Origin: Bog-473 sp963704355
Lineage (GTDB): Bacteria; Actinomycetota; Acidimicrobiia; Acidimicrobiales; RAAP-2
Assembly: GCA_963704355.1 (NCBI GenBank)
Contig: OY969891.1
Coordinates: 124,001 to 188,000 of the forward strand
Length of the DNA: 64,000 nucleotides
Reading direction: 5' to 3'
Under the pieces are notes generated by a model. It saw nothing but the letters and a program-made list of their open reading frames with translations, had not been told where the DNA came from and did not search any database. Positions 17,883 through 27,156 of this stretch are shown piece by piece (the first letter of the stretch is position 1; every line of letters begins with the position of its first letter). The translations under genes and the position numbers were made by a program.

Positions 17883-17947
17883 CACCACTACCTCGGGGGT
17901 GTGGCACCACCAGGGTCAGGCGGACGATGCCATGAGAGAATACGGGG

Positions 17948-18340
17948 GTGGGTGACCGGCTTCCCGTCCTGATCGTCGACGACCAGGCGCCGTTTCGAGC
18001 GGCCATGAAGGCGGTCCTGCGTCGGGCTACCGAGTTCGAGCTGGTCGGCGAGGCGGTGAACGGAGCCGAAGCGGTGACCTTGGCCGAGGAGCTCAACCCG
18101 GCGTTGGTCCTGATGGACATCAACATGCCGGAGATGAATGGGATCGAGGCCACCCGGACGTTGGTGTCGCGCCAACCCGGAGTCGTGGTCATCCTCTGCT
18201 CCACTTACGACGCCGGAGACCTGCCGCCCGAGGTGGCCACGAGCGGGGCTCGGGCCTATCTCAACAAGGAGCACCTCGGCGCGGACACGCTCCGCCGTCT
18301 CTGGGACGAGCGGGACGCGCAAGAGTTCATCTCGGCTTGA
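17948..18340 (+). CDS. Stand-alone receiver domain protein
   Basis: A 130-residue receiver-only protein starting at GTG 17948: LIVDDQAPFR, phospho-acceptor in LVLMDINMPEMNG, and the conserved Lys in YLNKEHLG. It has no output domain, so it may act as a phosphate relay or sink, or by protein contact. It converges with the histidine kinase gene, 9 bp apart. Confidence 0.88.
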   Translation: MGDRLPVLIVDDQAPFRAAMKAVLRRATEFELVGEAVNGAEAVTLAEELNPALVLMDINMPEMNGIEATRTLVSRQPGVVVILCSTYDAGDLPPEVATSGARAYLNKEHLGADTLRRLWDERDAQEFISA

Positions 18341-18349
18341 CCGGGCGTC

Positions 18350-20512
18350 TCAGACCAGCGGGACCGAGCCGCGCACGACCGACCCTCTACCGATCTCTGA
18401 CTCCCACCGGACAGTGCCGCCGATGGCGCCCAGCCGGTCGGCCATGTTGACGTACCCGTGCCCCCGCTGAGCGGTCTCGGGGTCGAACCCAGGCCCGTCG
18501 TCGGTCACGGTGAAGAGCAACCCGCCCGACTCCTCCCATAGGTGGAGATCGACGCGAGCGTCCGGCGCGTGCTTGGCCGCGTTCTGCAGGGCTTCGAGAC
18601 AGCAGAAGTAGACGGCTGCCTCGGTCTCCGAGGGGTACCGACCGATCCCGTCCACCAGGACGTCGACGGGGAGGGGGTTCCGGTTGGCCGCCGCCCGGAG
18701 GGCCTCGACGAGCCCGCTGTCCACCAGCAGGGGTGGATAGATGCCGTGTGCCAACTGGCGGAGCTCCTGGATGGTCTCCTGGACCTCGCCGGCCAGTTCG
18801 TCGAGCATCTCCAATCCGGCGTCCGGGTCGTCGACAATGATGTCCCGGGCCAACCGGAGGTTGACCGCCAGCGCGACCAGGTGTTGCTGCGCCCCGTCGT
18901 GCAGGTTCCGCTCGATCCTTCTCCGCTCTGCGTCCCCACTGGCGACGATGCGCGCCCGTGACTCGCGCAGGGCGTCCGCCTGCTTGCGCACCTCGTCCAG
19001 GGTGGTCTGGAGGGCGGTGTCGAGCTGGGAGTTGTGCAGTGCGAGCCCGACCTGACGGGCCAGGTCCGCCAGCACCCGGTCGTCGTCTTCGGAGAACCCG
19101 CTCGCCATGGACGGGCGCTCGACGACGATCAGCCCCAGGAGCTCTCCGGCGTGACTCACCGGCGCGACCCGGATCTGCTCGGTCAGCCGGTCCTGGAGCA
19201 GCGAAGGGAGCCAAACGGATGCCCAGGCCGTTCCGGACACCCCGGCCCTCGTCACGACCGGACGTTCACGCGGCGAAACGACGAGCGAGCCGGGCCCGAG
19301 GTCGGGGACCGACGCGGTCCGCTCGAGGACCTCTCCCGAACCCGTGTAGACCTCGGCGCTGGCCAGGCTCATCGTCTTGCGCAGCGACTCGGCCAGCTGC
19401 AGCAAGAGCTCGTCCATCGGGATCGCCCTCGTCAGTCTGTTCCCGAACGTCCGGAGCACCTCGTCGGGTGCCTCACGCGCCCCGTAGACGAAGCGGGTGG
19501 ACGATTCGAGGAACCTCGCTCGCACCGGCACGAAGATGACCGCGGCGACCCCGGACGCCACCATGGCGAGCGCCAGCACCTCTTTGTCGCCCGCCGTCTT
19601 CGGTGCGTGCCCCAGGCCCAGGACCAAGACGAGGAAGATGGCGGACACCACGACGACGAATCCCAGAACCGCCAGGCTCTGCACCAGCAGCCTGCTGCCG
19701 TGCGGCGTCGCCCGGCGATTCTCGCTGGCCAGGAGCCCGAGTGGGACCAAGACCGTGCCCCCTGCCACCACGGCCCCGAGAGGACCGGGCCAGCCGATCA
19801 AGACGTGGAGGACCGTGGCGACCAGCGCCACGGTGGCGGCGAGCGTCACCCCGACGCCGAACCACTGCATCCGCTCGCGGTGGAAACCGATGGAGGTCGC
19901 ATAGCGCAGCCGCATCGGTCCGACTGCGAGCAGGGCCGCGATCGACCAACTCACTGCGCCGTCCACGACCGTGAAGGGCTCGTGCGCCACGTTGAGCGTC
20001 ACCGCCACGCCGAGCGCCGCCACATAGGCCGCCCCGACGGCGCTGCGCCGGAGAGTGTCGCGCAAGCGCCCGTCCGGGAGGGCGAGCAGGACATGGAACG
20101 AGATCGCAGTGACCATGACGGCCGCGATGGTGGCGATATCGCGCGCCGCACCCGACGCGTGCGCCGCCGCCTGACGTCCGGCCGTGAGCGCGACCATCGC
20201 CACCAGCGCATCGACGGCTACGAGGAGATGGAAGGGCGACACGCGCGAGCCCGTCCGCTCCCGCGCGTGGGTGTCGACGAAGCCGACGAGGGCCCAGACC
20301 AGAGTGAGACCGAACGCGACCGCGTTGACCGCCGCGAGCCCACCGTGCACCTTTATGCGCGCGCCGACCACGACGCCGGCGATCGTAAGACCCAGCAGCA
20401 GCAACTGCAGCAGGCGGAAGGAGCTGAACGCGGTCGTGCTCGGCGCCGACGTGACCACGTGTGGCGAGCGGTCCTCGGCCAGCTCGATCTTCACGTCGCT
20501 GGGCACGGTCAC
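18350..20512 (-). CDS. Membrane histidine kinase, NarL (HisKA_3) type with GAF domain
   Basis: A 720-residue protein starting at GTG 20512, 13 bp after the stop of the ABC ATPase gene; longer starts would run into that gene. About eight membrane helices occupy residues 30-335. A GAF domain follows at about 355-500, then the HisKA_3 motif ERRRIERNLHDGAQQH with H538, and an HATPase_c domain with LEALQNAAKHA and DDGPGFD. The sensor type with a 7-8 TM bundle plus GAF is common in actinobacteria. The likely cognate regulators are the three receiver proteins on either side. Confidence 0.88.
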   Translation of the reverse strand: MTVPSDVKIELAEDRSPHVVTSAPSTTAFSSFRLLQLLLLGLTIAGVVVGARIKVHGGLAAVNAVAFGLTLVWALVGFVDTHARERTGSRVSPFHLLVAVDALVAMVALTAGRQAAAHASGAARDIATIAAVMVTAISFHVLLALPDGRLRDTLRRSAVGAAYVAALGVAVTLNVAHEPFTVVDGAVSWSIAALLAVGPMRLRYATSIGFHRERMQWFGVGVTLAATVALVATVLHVLIGWPGPLGAVVAGGTVLVPLGLLASENRRATPHGSRLLVQSLAVLGFVVVVSAIFLVLVLGLGHAPKTAGDKEVLALAMVASGVAAVIFVPVRARFLESSTRFVYGAREAPDEVLRTFGNRLTRAIPMDELLLQLAESLRKTMSLASAEVYTGSGEVLERTASVPDLGPGSLVVSPRERPVVTRAGVSGTAWASVWLPSLLQDRLTEQIRVAPVSHAGELLGLIVVERPSMASGFSEDDDRVLADLARQVGLALHNSQLDTALQTTLDEVRKQADALRESRARIVASGDAERRRIERNLHDGAQQHLVALAVNLRLARDIIVDDPDAGLEMLDELAGEVQETIQELRQLAHGIYPPLLVDSGLVEALRAAANRNPLPVDVLVDGIGRYPSETEAAVYFCCLEALQNAAKHAPDARVDLHLWEESGGLLFTVTDDGPGFDPETAQRGHGYVNMADRLGAIGGTVRWESEIGRGSVVRGSVPLV

Positions 20513-20525
20513 CGGACGACGTCGC

Positions 20526-21230
20526 TCAGGATTGGAGCACGATGGGAAGCTCGGAGACCTCTTCGGCGGTGATCCGTCCGTCGCGCATACGGACGATCCG
20601 ACCGGCCGCCGACGCCACGCCGGCATCGTGGGTCACGAGCACGATCGTCTGGCCACCCGCGTGCAACCGGCTCAACAGCTCGATCACCTCTTGCCCTCCC
20701 TCCGAGTCCAACGCGCCCGTCGGTTCGTCGGCCAAGAGGAGCGTGGGCTCGTTCGCCAACGCCCGCGCCAGGGCCAGGCGTTGGCGCTGGCCGCCGGAGA
20801 GCATGCCGGGAACCGTTCCCGCCTTGTCGCTGATGCCGAGCAGGTCGAGGAGGTCGCGGGCGCGGGTTTCGGCGATCTTCCGCTTGCGGCCGGCGATCAC
20901 GGCCGGCAGCGCAACGTTCTCGAGGACGGTCATTCCCTCCAACAAGTTGAAGAATTGGAAGACGATCCCGATGTGGCGGCGGCGCAACTGCGACAGCTCG
21001 TCCTCAGACCGGCCGGTGACGAGCTCGCCGGCCACCGTGATGGTGCCCTCGTCGGCGACGTCGAGACCCGCGACGAGGTTGAGCAGGGTCGACTTGCCAC
21101 AACCCGAGGGACCCATCAAGGCCACGAACTCTCCGGCCGGGACCACCAGATTGGCGCCACGCAGAGCCCGGACGGGTGCGTTCTCTGCCTCGAAGGTCTT
21201 GCGAACCCTGTCTACGACCAAGGCGTCCAT
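20526..21230 (-). CDS. ABC transporter ATP-binding protein, LolD/MacB type
   Basis: A 234-residue ATPase starting at ATG 21230: Walker A GPSGCGKST, Q-loop VFQFFNLLEGMT, signature LSGGQRQR, Walker B LLLADEPTGALD and H-loop THD. The family normally works with an FtsX-like permease, but none is present in the window. Instead the gene lies 1 bp after the cyclase-response regulator and 13 bp before the histidine kinase. The pairing with a kinase carrying eight TM helices is unusual. Confidence 0.9.
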   Translation of the reverse strand: MDALVVDRVRKTFEAENAPVRALRGANLVVPAGEFVALMGPSGCGKSTLLNLVAGLDVADEGTITVAGELVTGRSEDELSQLRRRHIGIVFQFFNLLEGMTVLENVALPAVIAGRKRKIAETRARDLLDLLGISDKAGTVPGMLSGGQRQRLALARALANEPTLLLADEPTGALDSEGGQEVIELLSRLHAGGQTIVLVTHDAGVASAAGRIVRMRDGRITAEEVSELPIVLQS

Positions 21231-21231
21231 G

Positions 21232-22593
21232 TCATCGACCTTCTTTCGCCGGGTCACCGCCGGGCCCACATGCATCATTCACCAATTTGTACGCAACGAC
21301 CGGAGTCTCGCGTCCTTTGACCAATTGAGGTGGGAGGGCGACCGTCGCACGGCCGCTCCGCCATGCGTCCACCGTGGCCTGGGACACCACGGTCTCGCCG
21401 GCGTCGGCCAGTTGCTGCAGTCGCTGCGACATGTTCACCGTGTCCCCGACGAGGGTGTACTCCAGGCGCTCCTCGGAGCCCAGGAGGGCGGCAGCGGCCT
21501 CGCCGGTCGACAGGCCGAGCCCAAGGCCGAAGGGCGGCAGGCCCTCGCCGGTCCATCGCTCATTGATGGTGCGTTGCTTCTCGTGCATGGCCTCCGCCGC
21601 TGCGACCGCCCGGTCGGCGTGGTCCTCCTGTGCGAAGGGAGCGCCGAAGACGGCCATCACGGCGTCCCCCACGAACTGCATGACGGTGCCATTCTCGCCG
21701 AGGATCGCCCCGTTCATGGCGGCGCGGTGCACATTGAGCTGTCCGGCCAGCTGGCTCGGATCGGCGTGCTCGGCGATCGTCGAGTACGAGCGGATGTCGC
21801 TCATCAGTACGGTCACGACGACGCGTTCGGTCTCGCCGATATGACGGCCGTCGCGTCGGAGCTTCTCCGCGAGGCCTCCTGGGAGCAGGCGGGACAGCGT
21901 CTCGCCCTGCTCCTCGCGATCGACGATCGCCTTGTGCAGCAGCCGCAGGCGCTGGAGCGCGCCGTCGGTCCGGGCCGAGACCCCTTCCGCCAGCTTGACG
22001 AAGACCGCCTCGACCTCGGCATCGATCGCCTCGGGTGGAACCCCCTTGGCCACTGCGATGGCCTTGATGGGCTTGCCTTCCGCCACCATGCCGAGGAGCT
22101 CTTCTTCGGTCGGCGACAGACCTCCGTGCGACCTGACCGGGCGAACGAGCGCATCCACGATGGCGGGATCGAGTGCGTTCCCGCCGGTGGCGACGGCGCG
22201 GATCGCGTCGACGAGCTGGTCGCCCTGCGCGATGTGGTCCTTGAGGAGATAGCCGTAGCCGGCGGATCCCTCCGCCAGCAATGACACCGCATACTCCGGA
22301 TCGTCGTACTGCGAGAGGATCACGACGCCCGTGCCCGGATGGCGCTTGCGAACCTCTTTGGCCGCATCGATACCCTCGCGGTTGAAGGCGGGCGGCATGC
22401 GGATGTCGGTGACGAGCACATGCGGCTCGAGCGCCGCCGCCTCTTGGACCACCTCGTCGTAGTCGGCGGCGACCCCGACGATGCGCAGGTCCTTGTGGCG
22501 TTCGATCAACGCCCGCACCCCCTCGCGGACGATGAGATTGTCGTCGGCCAGGAGCACCGAGATCGTGCCGGATCCACCTGCATCGTCGCCCAT
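21232..22593 (-). CDS. Response regulator with degenerate HTH and class III cyclase domain
   Basis: A 453-residue protein starting at ATG 22593. The receiver is 10-135 (D63 in VTDIRM, K118). Residues 155-205 still read as a LuxR-type HTH (LSPTEEELLGMVAEGKPIKAIA), but the recognition helix is altered (KGVPPEAIDAEVEAVF). Residues 255-440 are a class III cyclase domain with both metal Asp (D266 in MSDIRS, D310 in FVGDAVMAVFG) and the VGDTVNMSQRL segment. It was probably derived from a NarL-type regulator by C-terminal fusion. It would couple phosphorylation to cyclic nucleotide synthesis (inference). Confidence 0.9.
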   Translation of the reverse strand: MGDDAGGSGTISVLLADDNLIVREGVRALIERHKDLRIVGVAADYDEVVQEAAALEPHVLVTDIRMPPAFNREGIDAAKEVRKRHPGTGVVILSQYDDPEYAVSLLAEGSAGYGYLLKDHIAQGDQLVDAIRAVATGGNALDPAIVDALVRPVRSHGGLSPTEEELLGMVAEGKPIKAIAVAKGVPPEAIDAEVEAVFVKLAEGVSARTDGALQRLRLLHKAIVDREEQGETLSRLLPGGLAEKLRRDGRHIGETERVVVTVLMSDIRSYSTIAEHADPSQLAGQLNVHRAAMNGAILGENGTVMQFVGDAVMAVFGAPFAQEDHADRAVAAAEAMHEKQRTINERWTGEGLPPFGLGLGLSTGEAAAALLGSEERLEYTLVGDTVNMSQRLQQLADAGETVVSQATVDAWRSGRATVALPPQLVKGRETPVVAYKLVNDACGPGGDPAKEGR

Positions 22594-22724
22594 TGCAGTA
22601 TTTGTCCCATACTCCGCCTCGGGAGAACAGGGAGGGACCTTCCCGGCAACGGTGGTGCTAGGCACACCCTCAGACGCCTGTCACCACACTCGCTCTCCCT
22701 GGTCGACCGGCAGAAGCTTGCACC

Positions 22725-23747
22725 ATGACCACGGAGACACCAACCACGTACGAGGGACTCGTCACCTCGCTGTCGTGGATCCCGACGGAGGCGATCGAGG
22801 GCGCACAACGGCTGGCCTTCGACTCGGGGATCACGCACTACGACCCGCCGCCCCCCACGGAAGGCATGGAGGTGGAAAGGCTGCGCGACGAGGACCGGTT
22901 TCGCTTCGCCAACGAGCTGCGCGCCTTCATCTCGGTCGACGGCGCGGGCCGGATCGTCGACTGCGGGTATTCGGGTGGCGGGCTGATGGGCACGACGCTG
23001 GTGAACCTGGGTGCGGTCAAGCACCGCTTCCAGGCCGTCCAGCTGCCGGACATCCAGCACGAACCGGAACGGGGCGACGGATGGGTGCGCTTCGTCCAGA
23101 CGTGCGGCGGCCGCACCGGTGTCCCGGCGCCGCGACGCGTGCGCCGGCGACCCTTCGTGCAGTGGCAGGCGCCGCTGGTCTGGACCACGCTGACGCTGAC
23201 GCTCTACGCCGACGGTCGTTCCGCGCACACGCTGACCGGTGCGAGCAGGTTCCCGCGCCACTGGGTCTACGGCGCCGACCAGCGGCTCTCGCACAAGTCC
23301 GGCCTGACCGACTTCAAGGATTGGTACCGCAAGTCGTTCGGCAAGCACAGCCCGTGGGGGGACGAGGACTCGGAGGCGCTGGTGTCGGCGGTCGAGTCCG
23401 CGCTCGAGACACAGCTGTCGGCGCAATTGATGCAAGGCGGGGCCACGCGACGCATCGAGCGCTTCCCCGCCGGTGCCGTCCTCGTGAAGGAGGGCGAGCC
23501 CGGCAGCGAGGTCCTGCTCATTCTCGACGGCATCGTCCTGGTCGAGCGGGGCGGGGAAAGGCTCGCCGAGTACGGACCGGGCGCGCTGCTCGGAGAACGG
23601 GCGCACCTCGAAGGAGGCATCCGCACGTCGAGCAACATCGCGGTGACGCCCTGCCGGGTCGCCCTGTTCGAGGCGGATCTCGTCGACCGCGCCCATCTGG
23701 AGGAGCTGTCAGCGGGACATCGCCGCGAGGACTCGGTGCGAGACTGA
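22725..23747 (+). CDS. Cyclic-nucleotide-binding domain protein with unknown N-terminal domain
   Basis: A 340-residue protein starting at ATG 22725. Residues 235-330 are a CRP-like cyclic-nucleotide-binding domain: FPAGAVLVKEGEPGSEVLLI, then the phosphate-binding cassette LLGERAHLEGGIRTSSNIA with the conserved Glu and Arg. No DNA-binding domain follows. Residues 1-230 form a domain I do not recognise, with a CGYSGGGLMGTT stretch. It sits divergent to a cyclase and 4 bp before a hydrolase, so it is a plausible cAMP/cGMP effector (inference). Confidence 0.85.
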   Translation: MTTETPTTYEGLVTSLSWIPTEAIEGAQRLAFDSGITHYDPPPPTEGMEVERLRDEDRFRFANELRAFISVDGAGRIVDCGYSGGGLMGTTLVNLGAVKHRFQAVQLPDIQHEPERGDGWVRFVQTCGGRTGVPAPRRVRRRPFVQWQAPLVWTTLTLTLYADGRSAHTLTGASRFPRHWVYGADQRLSHKSGLTDFKDWYRKSFGKHSPWGDEDSEALVSAVESALETQLSAQLMQGGATRRIERFPAGAVLVKEGEPGSEVLLILDGIVLVERGGERLAEYGPGALLGERAHLEGGIRTSSNIAVTPCRVALFEADLVDRAHLEELSAGHRREDSVRD

Positions 23748-23751
23748 GCTC

Positions 23752-24594
23752 GTGCGCGTGACCTTCTGTGGCACTCGGGGGTCCACGCCCGCACCCGGTC
23801 CCGACTACGTCCGCTACGGCGGGCACACGTCGTGCGTCGCCCTCTCCCTCGACGACCACGCGCCGCCGACGCTGGTGCTCGATGCAGGGACGGGCATCCG
23901 GCGGGTGACGGAACTGCTCGGGGGCCGGGCCTTCGACGGCTCGATCCTGCTCACCCACCTGCACTGGGATCACGTCCAGGGGTTGCCGTTCTTCTCCGCG
24001 GGGGACCGGGAGGGGTCGCGAGTGACCCTGTCGGTGCCCGCCGACGACGAGGGGACGGACCCGGTCGGGCTCTTGGAGCGCATGATGTCGCCACCGTTCT
24101 TCCCCATCGGCCCCCGGCAGCTCCGCGGCGACTGGCGGTTCCAGGTCGTGTCGTCCGGCGGCCTCCGCGCCGGGGGCTTCGACGTCGTCGCCCTCGAGGT
24201 GCCGCACAAGGGCGGGCGCACCTTCGGGTACCGGGTGAGCGACGGCCGCAACACGGTGACGTATGTCCCCGACCACTGCCCCACGGCGGTCGGGCCCGGG
24301 CCGGACGGGACCGGCGAATGCCACGAGGCCATCCTCCAGCTGGCGCGAGGCGCCGATCTGCTGATCCACGACTCCCAGCTCCGGGCCGAGGAGGTGGAGG
24401 CCGAGGCGTCGTTCGGCCACGCGGCGGCGGAGTACGCGGTCGAGCTCGCCATCAAGGCCGGGGTTGGGCAGGTCGCGCTCTTCCACCACAAGCCCAGCCG
24501 GGTCGACGAGGAGATCGACGAGACGGTGCACCGCTTCGCGGACAGCGCGCTGCCCGTCTTCGGGGCCCAGGAAGGGACCACGCTCGCGTTGTGA
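23752..24594 (+). CDS. MBL-fold metallo-hydrolase
   Basis: A 280-residue protein starting at GTG 23752. Metal motif HLHWDH sits near residue 66 (LLTHLHWDHVQG), with further ligands in VPHKGG, VPDHCP and IHDSQ. The N-terminus FCGTRGSTPAPG is typical of the PhnP/RNase Z-like branch that includes phosphodiesterases. It follows the cyclic-nucleotide-binding gene within 4 bp. A cyclic-nucleotide phosphodiesterase role fits the neighbourhood but is not shown by sequence alone. Confidence 0.85.
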   Translation: MRVTFCGTRGSTPAPGPDYVRYGGHTSCVALSLDDHAPPTLVLDAGTGIRRVTELLGGRAFDGSILLTHLHWDHVQGLPFFSAGDREGSRVTLSVPADDEGTDPVGLLERMMSPPFFPIGPRQLRGDWRFQVVSSGGLRAGGFDVVALEVPHKGGRTFGYRVSDGRNTVTYVPDHCPTAVGPGPDGTGECHEAILQLARGADLLIHDSQLRAEEVEAEASFGHAAAEYAVELAIKAGVGQVALFHHKPSRVDEEIDETVHRFADSALPVFGAQEGTTLAL

Positions 24595-24601
24595 CGTCGT
24601 C

Positions 24602-26038
24602 ATGAGACGGGCGGACGCCGTCGTCGTCGGATCGGGGCCCAACGGGCTCGTCGCTGCACTCCTGCTGGCGCGCGCCGGCCTGCTCGTCGACGTCTACGAA
24701 GCGGCCGACGAGCCCGGTGGCGGGTGCCGGACGTCCGAGCTCACGGCGCCCGGGTTCCACCACGACGTCTGCTCGGCCGTCCATCCCCTGCTGGTGGCCT
24801 CGCCGGCCTTCCGCGACATCGATCTCGCCGGCCACGGCGTTCGGCTGCTGTCGGCTGAGACCGCGTTCGCGCATCCCCTCGAGGGCGAGCGGGCCGTGTG
24901 CGTCGGTGGTCGGGTCGACGACGTCGCTGCGACCCTCGGTGCAGACGGCCCGGCCTACAGGCGCATCTTCGGGCGCCTCACCGAGGACCTGGACCACGCG
25001 CTTCCGGCCTTCTTGGGCTCCATGCGCTCCGTCCCCCATCACCCGTTCGCGGCCGCTTCGTTCGGCGTGCGCGGGCTCTCGTCCGCCCGCCGACTCGCCG
25101 ACCGGTTCGAGACCGAAGAGGCACGAGCCCTCGTCGCGGGCACCGCCGCCCACTCCATGCTGCCGCTCACCGCGCCTCTTTCGGGTGTGTTCCCCCGACT
25201 CTTCACCGCGCTGGCTCACCGCTACGGATGGCCGGTGGTCGAGCGTGGGAGCGGCGAAATCGTCCGGGCCCTCGTCGGAGAATTCGAGGGCCTCGGTGGC
25301 CGGATTGAGTCCGGCTGCCTGGTGAAGAGCCTCGGGGACCTGCCGCCGGCGAGGGCGGTGCTGCTCGACGTGACGCCGCGCCAGCTCATCGATCTCGCCG
25401 GCGACTCGCTGCCGAGTGGCGCCCGGCGGGCTCTCGCCCGCTACCGGTACGGCCCGGGCGTGTGCAAGGTCGACTGGGCGCTGAGCGGACCGGTGCCCTG
25501 GCGCGCGGCGGGCTGCCGGCGCACCGTCACGTTGCACCTGGGCGGGACCTTCGAGGAGATCGCGGCCAGCGAGGCGGACGTGAACGCGGGCAGGCACCCC
25601 GACCGGCCCTATGTGCTCGTCACCCAGCCGAGCGTGCTGGACGCGACCCGTGCGCCAACGGGCGGGCACACCCTGTGGGCGTACTGCCACGTCCCCAACG
25701 GTTCGGATGTCGACATGACCGATCGGATGGAGGCACAGATCGAGCGGTTCGCGCCGGGGTTCCGTGACCTGGTGATCGGCCGCGCCACGCGCACGGCGGT
25801 GGCCACCGAAGCGCACAATCCCAGCTACGTCGGCGGGGACATCAACGCGGGCGCCGCCACCCTGACCCAGATGGTGTTCCGTCCGACGGTGCGGTGGAAC
25901 CCGTGCCGCACGGCGCTCAAGGGCGTCTACCTGTGCTCGGCCGCTACACCGCCAGGAGGTGGCGTGCACGGCATGTGCGGGCTCGGCGCGGCTCGCACCG
26001 CGCTCCACGACCTCGGCATGGCCGCACCGAACGACTAA
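24602..26038 (+). CDS. FAD-dependent oxidoreductase, phytoene-desaturase-like family
   Basis: A 478-residue protein starting at ATG 24602, where the dinucleotide-binding fold begins at once (VVVGSGPNGLVAALLLARAG). The C-terminal FAD segment is near GGDINAGAATLTQMVF and LCSAATPPGGGVHGMCG. It belongs to the NAD(P)/FAD-dependent oxidoreductase group related to phytoene desaturase (CrtI/COG1233). No other carotenoid gene is nearby, so the substrate is unknown. It starts 7 bp after the hydrolase gene and may share its transcript. Confidence 0.87.
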   Translation: MRRADAVVVGSGPNGLVAALLLARAGLLVDVYEAADEPGGGCRTSELTAPGFHHDVCSAVHPLLVASPAFRDIDLAGHGVRLLSAETAFAHPLEGERAVCVGGRVDDVAATLGADGPAYRRIFGRLTEDLDHALPAFLGSMRSVPHHPFAAASFGVRGLSSARRLADRFETEEARALVAGTAAHSMLPLTAPLSGVFPRLFTALAHRYGWPVVERGSGEIVRALVGEFEGLGGRIESGCLVKSLGDLPPARAVLLDVTPRQLIDLAGDSLPSGARRALARYRYGPGVCKVDWALSGPVPWRAAGCRRTVTLHLGGTFEEIAASEADVNAGRHPDRPYVLVTQPSVLDATRAPTGGHTLWAYCHVPNGSDVDMTDRMEAQIERFAPGFRDLVIGRATRTAVATEAHNPSYVGGDINAGAATLTQMVFRPTVRWNPCRTALKGVYLCSAATPPGGGVHGMCGLGAARTALHDLGMAAPND

Positions 26039-26138
26039 CCAGGTCGCGCTGGCCGCCGAGCCGCGGTGTGGTGGCACCACACGACCTCGGTGTGTCTGCA
26101 CCCTGTCCGGCGAGGTTCGGATCTGGGTCAATGGTCCC

Positions 26139-27146
26139 ATGCTTACGTTGACACATGGCCCTTGGCGAACACTCCGACCCCAGAGCAGGGGGCGCACTGT
26201 CCCGCGGACCACGACGATCGTGGCGGCGATCGTCGTGGCTGCGGTGACCGCGGTGGCCATCCCGATCGCGGGTGCTTCGGCGGCTGCCACACCATCGGGC
26301 GGCACGGTCGTCTCCTCCGAGTCCAGCTCCTACGGCAAGGTGCTCATGGTGGGGTCGGGTCAGTTCGCCGGCTACTCGCTCTACCAGTTCGACCGGAACA
26401 CGCCGAGCGCGTGCACGACGATCCCGACCGACGTGCAACACATGTCCTTGACGTGCACCGGGATCGAGACCGACACGACGGCCGACTGGCCCGCACTCAC
26501 CACCGTCGGCAAGCCGGTGGCCGGGCCCGGGGTGGACAAGCATCTGCTGGGCATGGTGTACCGCAACGACATCGGCGCGGACCAGGTGACCTACGCCGGC
26601 AAGTTGCTCTACCTCTTCGACCAGAAGCCAGACACGTTCACCGGGGCCAACTTCATGGAAACAACGCTGCCCCTGCCGCCCTGGCACGGTGTGTGGTCGC
26701 TCGTGTCGCCGAACGACGGCCGGCCCGCCGTCGGTGCGATCCCCATGACGACGCAGAAGCAGCCCAACGGCTCAACGGTGCTCGCTGCGGCCATGTTCCA
26801 GGGACAGGGCACGACCCCGGTCATCGTCTACAGCCACAGCAGGGACACGAAGGACCACAGCGCCTGCACCGGTGCGTGCGCGCTGACGTGGATGCCGGTG
26901 CTGACGACGGCAGCACCACAAGCGGGGACCGGGGTGGCCAAGAGCTCGCTCGGTGAGGCCCGGCGATCGGACGGGACGGAGCAGCTGACCTTCGACGGCA
27001 AGCCGCTGTACTTCTACTCCGAAGAGGTGCCGCAGCTGAACCCCGCCAACGGCAACCCGCTCAACCCGGCGACCATCGGCACCGGCAACGGACTGCGCGG
27101 CTACGGGGGGACGTTCTCCGTCGTCGCCACAGCCGAGCCGGACTGA
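26139..27146 (+). CDS. Secreted repeat protein (COG4315/Lipoprotein_15-like)
   Basis: A 335-residue protein with ATG 26139 placed just before a long signal sequence (TTTIVAAIVVAAVTAVAIPIAGASA). The mature part contains repeats of the type seen in PF03640: KLLYLFDQKPD, then HSACTGACALTWMPV followed by FDGKPLYFYSEE. These domains occur in exported actinobacterial proteins of unknown role, sometimes linked to redox or electron-transfer surfaces. No lipobox was found, so it is probably released or loosely associated. Confidence 0.78.
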   Translation: MLTLTHGPWRTLRPQSRGRTVPRTTTIVAAIVVAAVTAVAIPIAGASAAATPSGGTVVSSESSSYGKVLMVGSGQFAGYSLYQFDRNTPSACTTIPTDVQHMSLTCTGIETDTTADWPALTTVGKPVAGPGVDKHLLGMVYRNDIGADQVTYAGKLLYLFDQKPDTFTGANFMETTLPLPPWHGVWSLVSPNDGRPAVGAIPMTTQKQPNGSTVLAAAMFQGQGTTPVIVYSHSRDTKDHSACTGACALTWMPVLTTAAPQAGTGVAKSSLGEARRSDGTEQLTFDGKPLYFYSEEVPQLNPANGNPLNPATIGTGNGLRGYGGTFSVVATAEPD

Positions 27147-27156
27147 GCGCGACGGC

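Noticed and set aside
24452..26305. 617-codon minus-strand frame
   Set aside because: Opposite the FAD-dependent oxidoreductase, whose cofactor motif is unambiguous.
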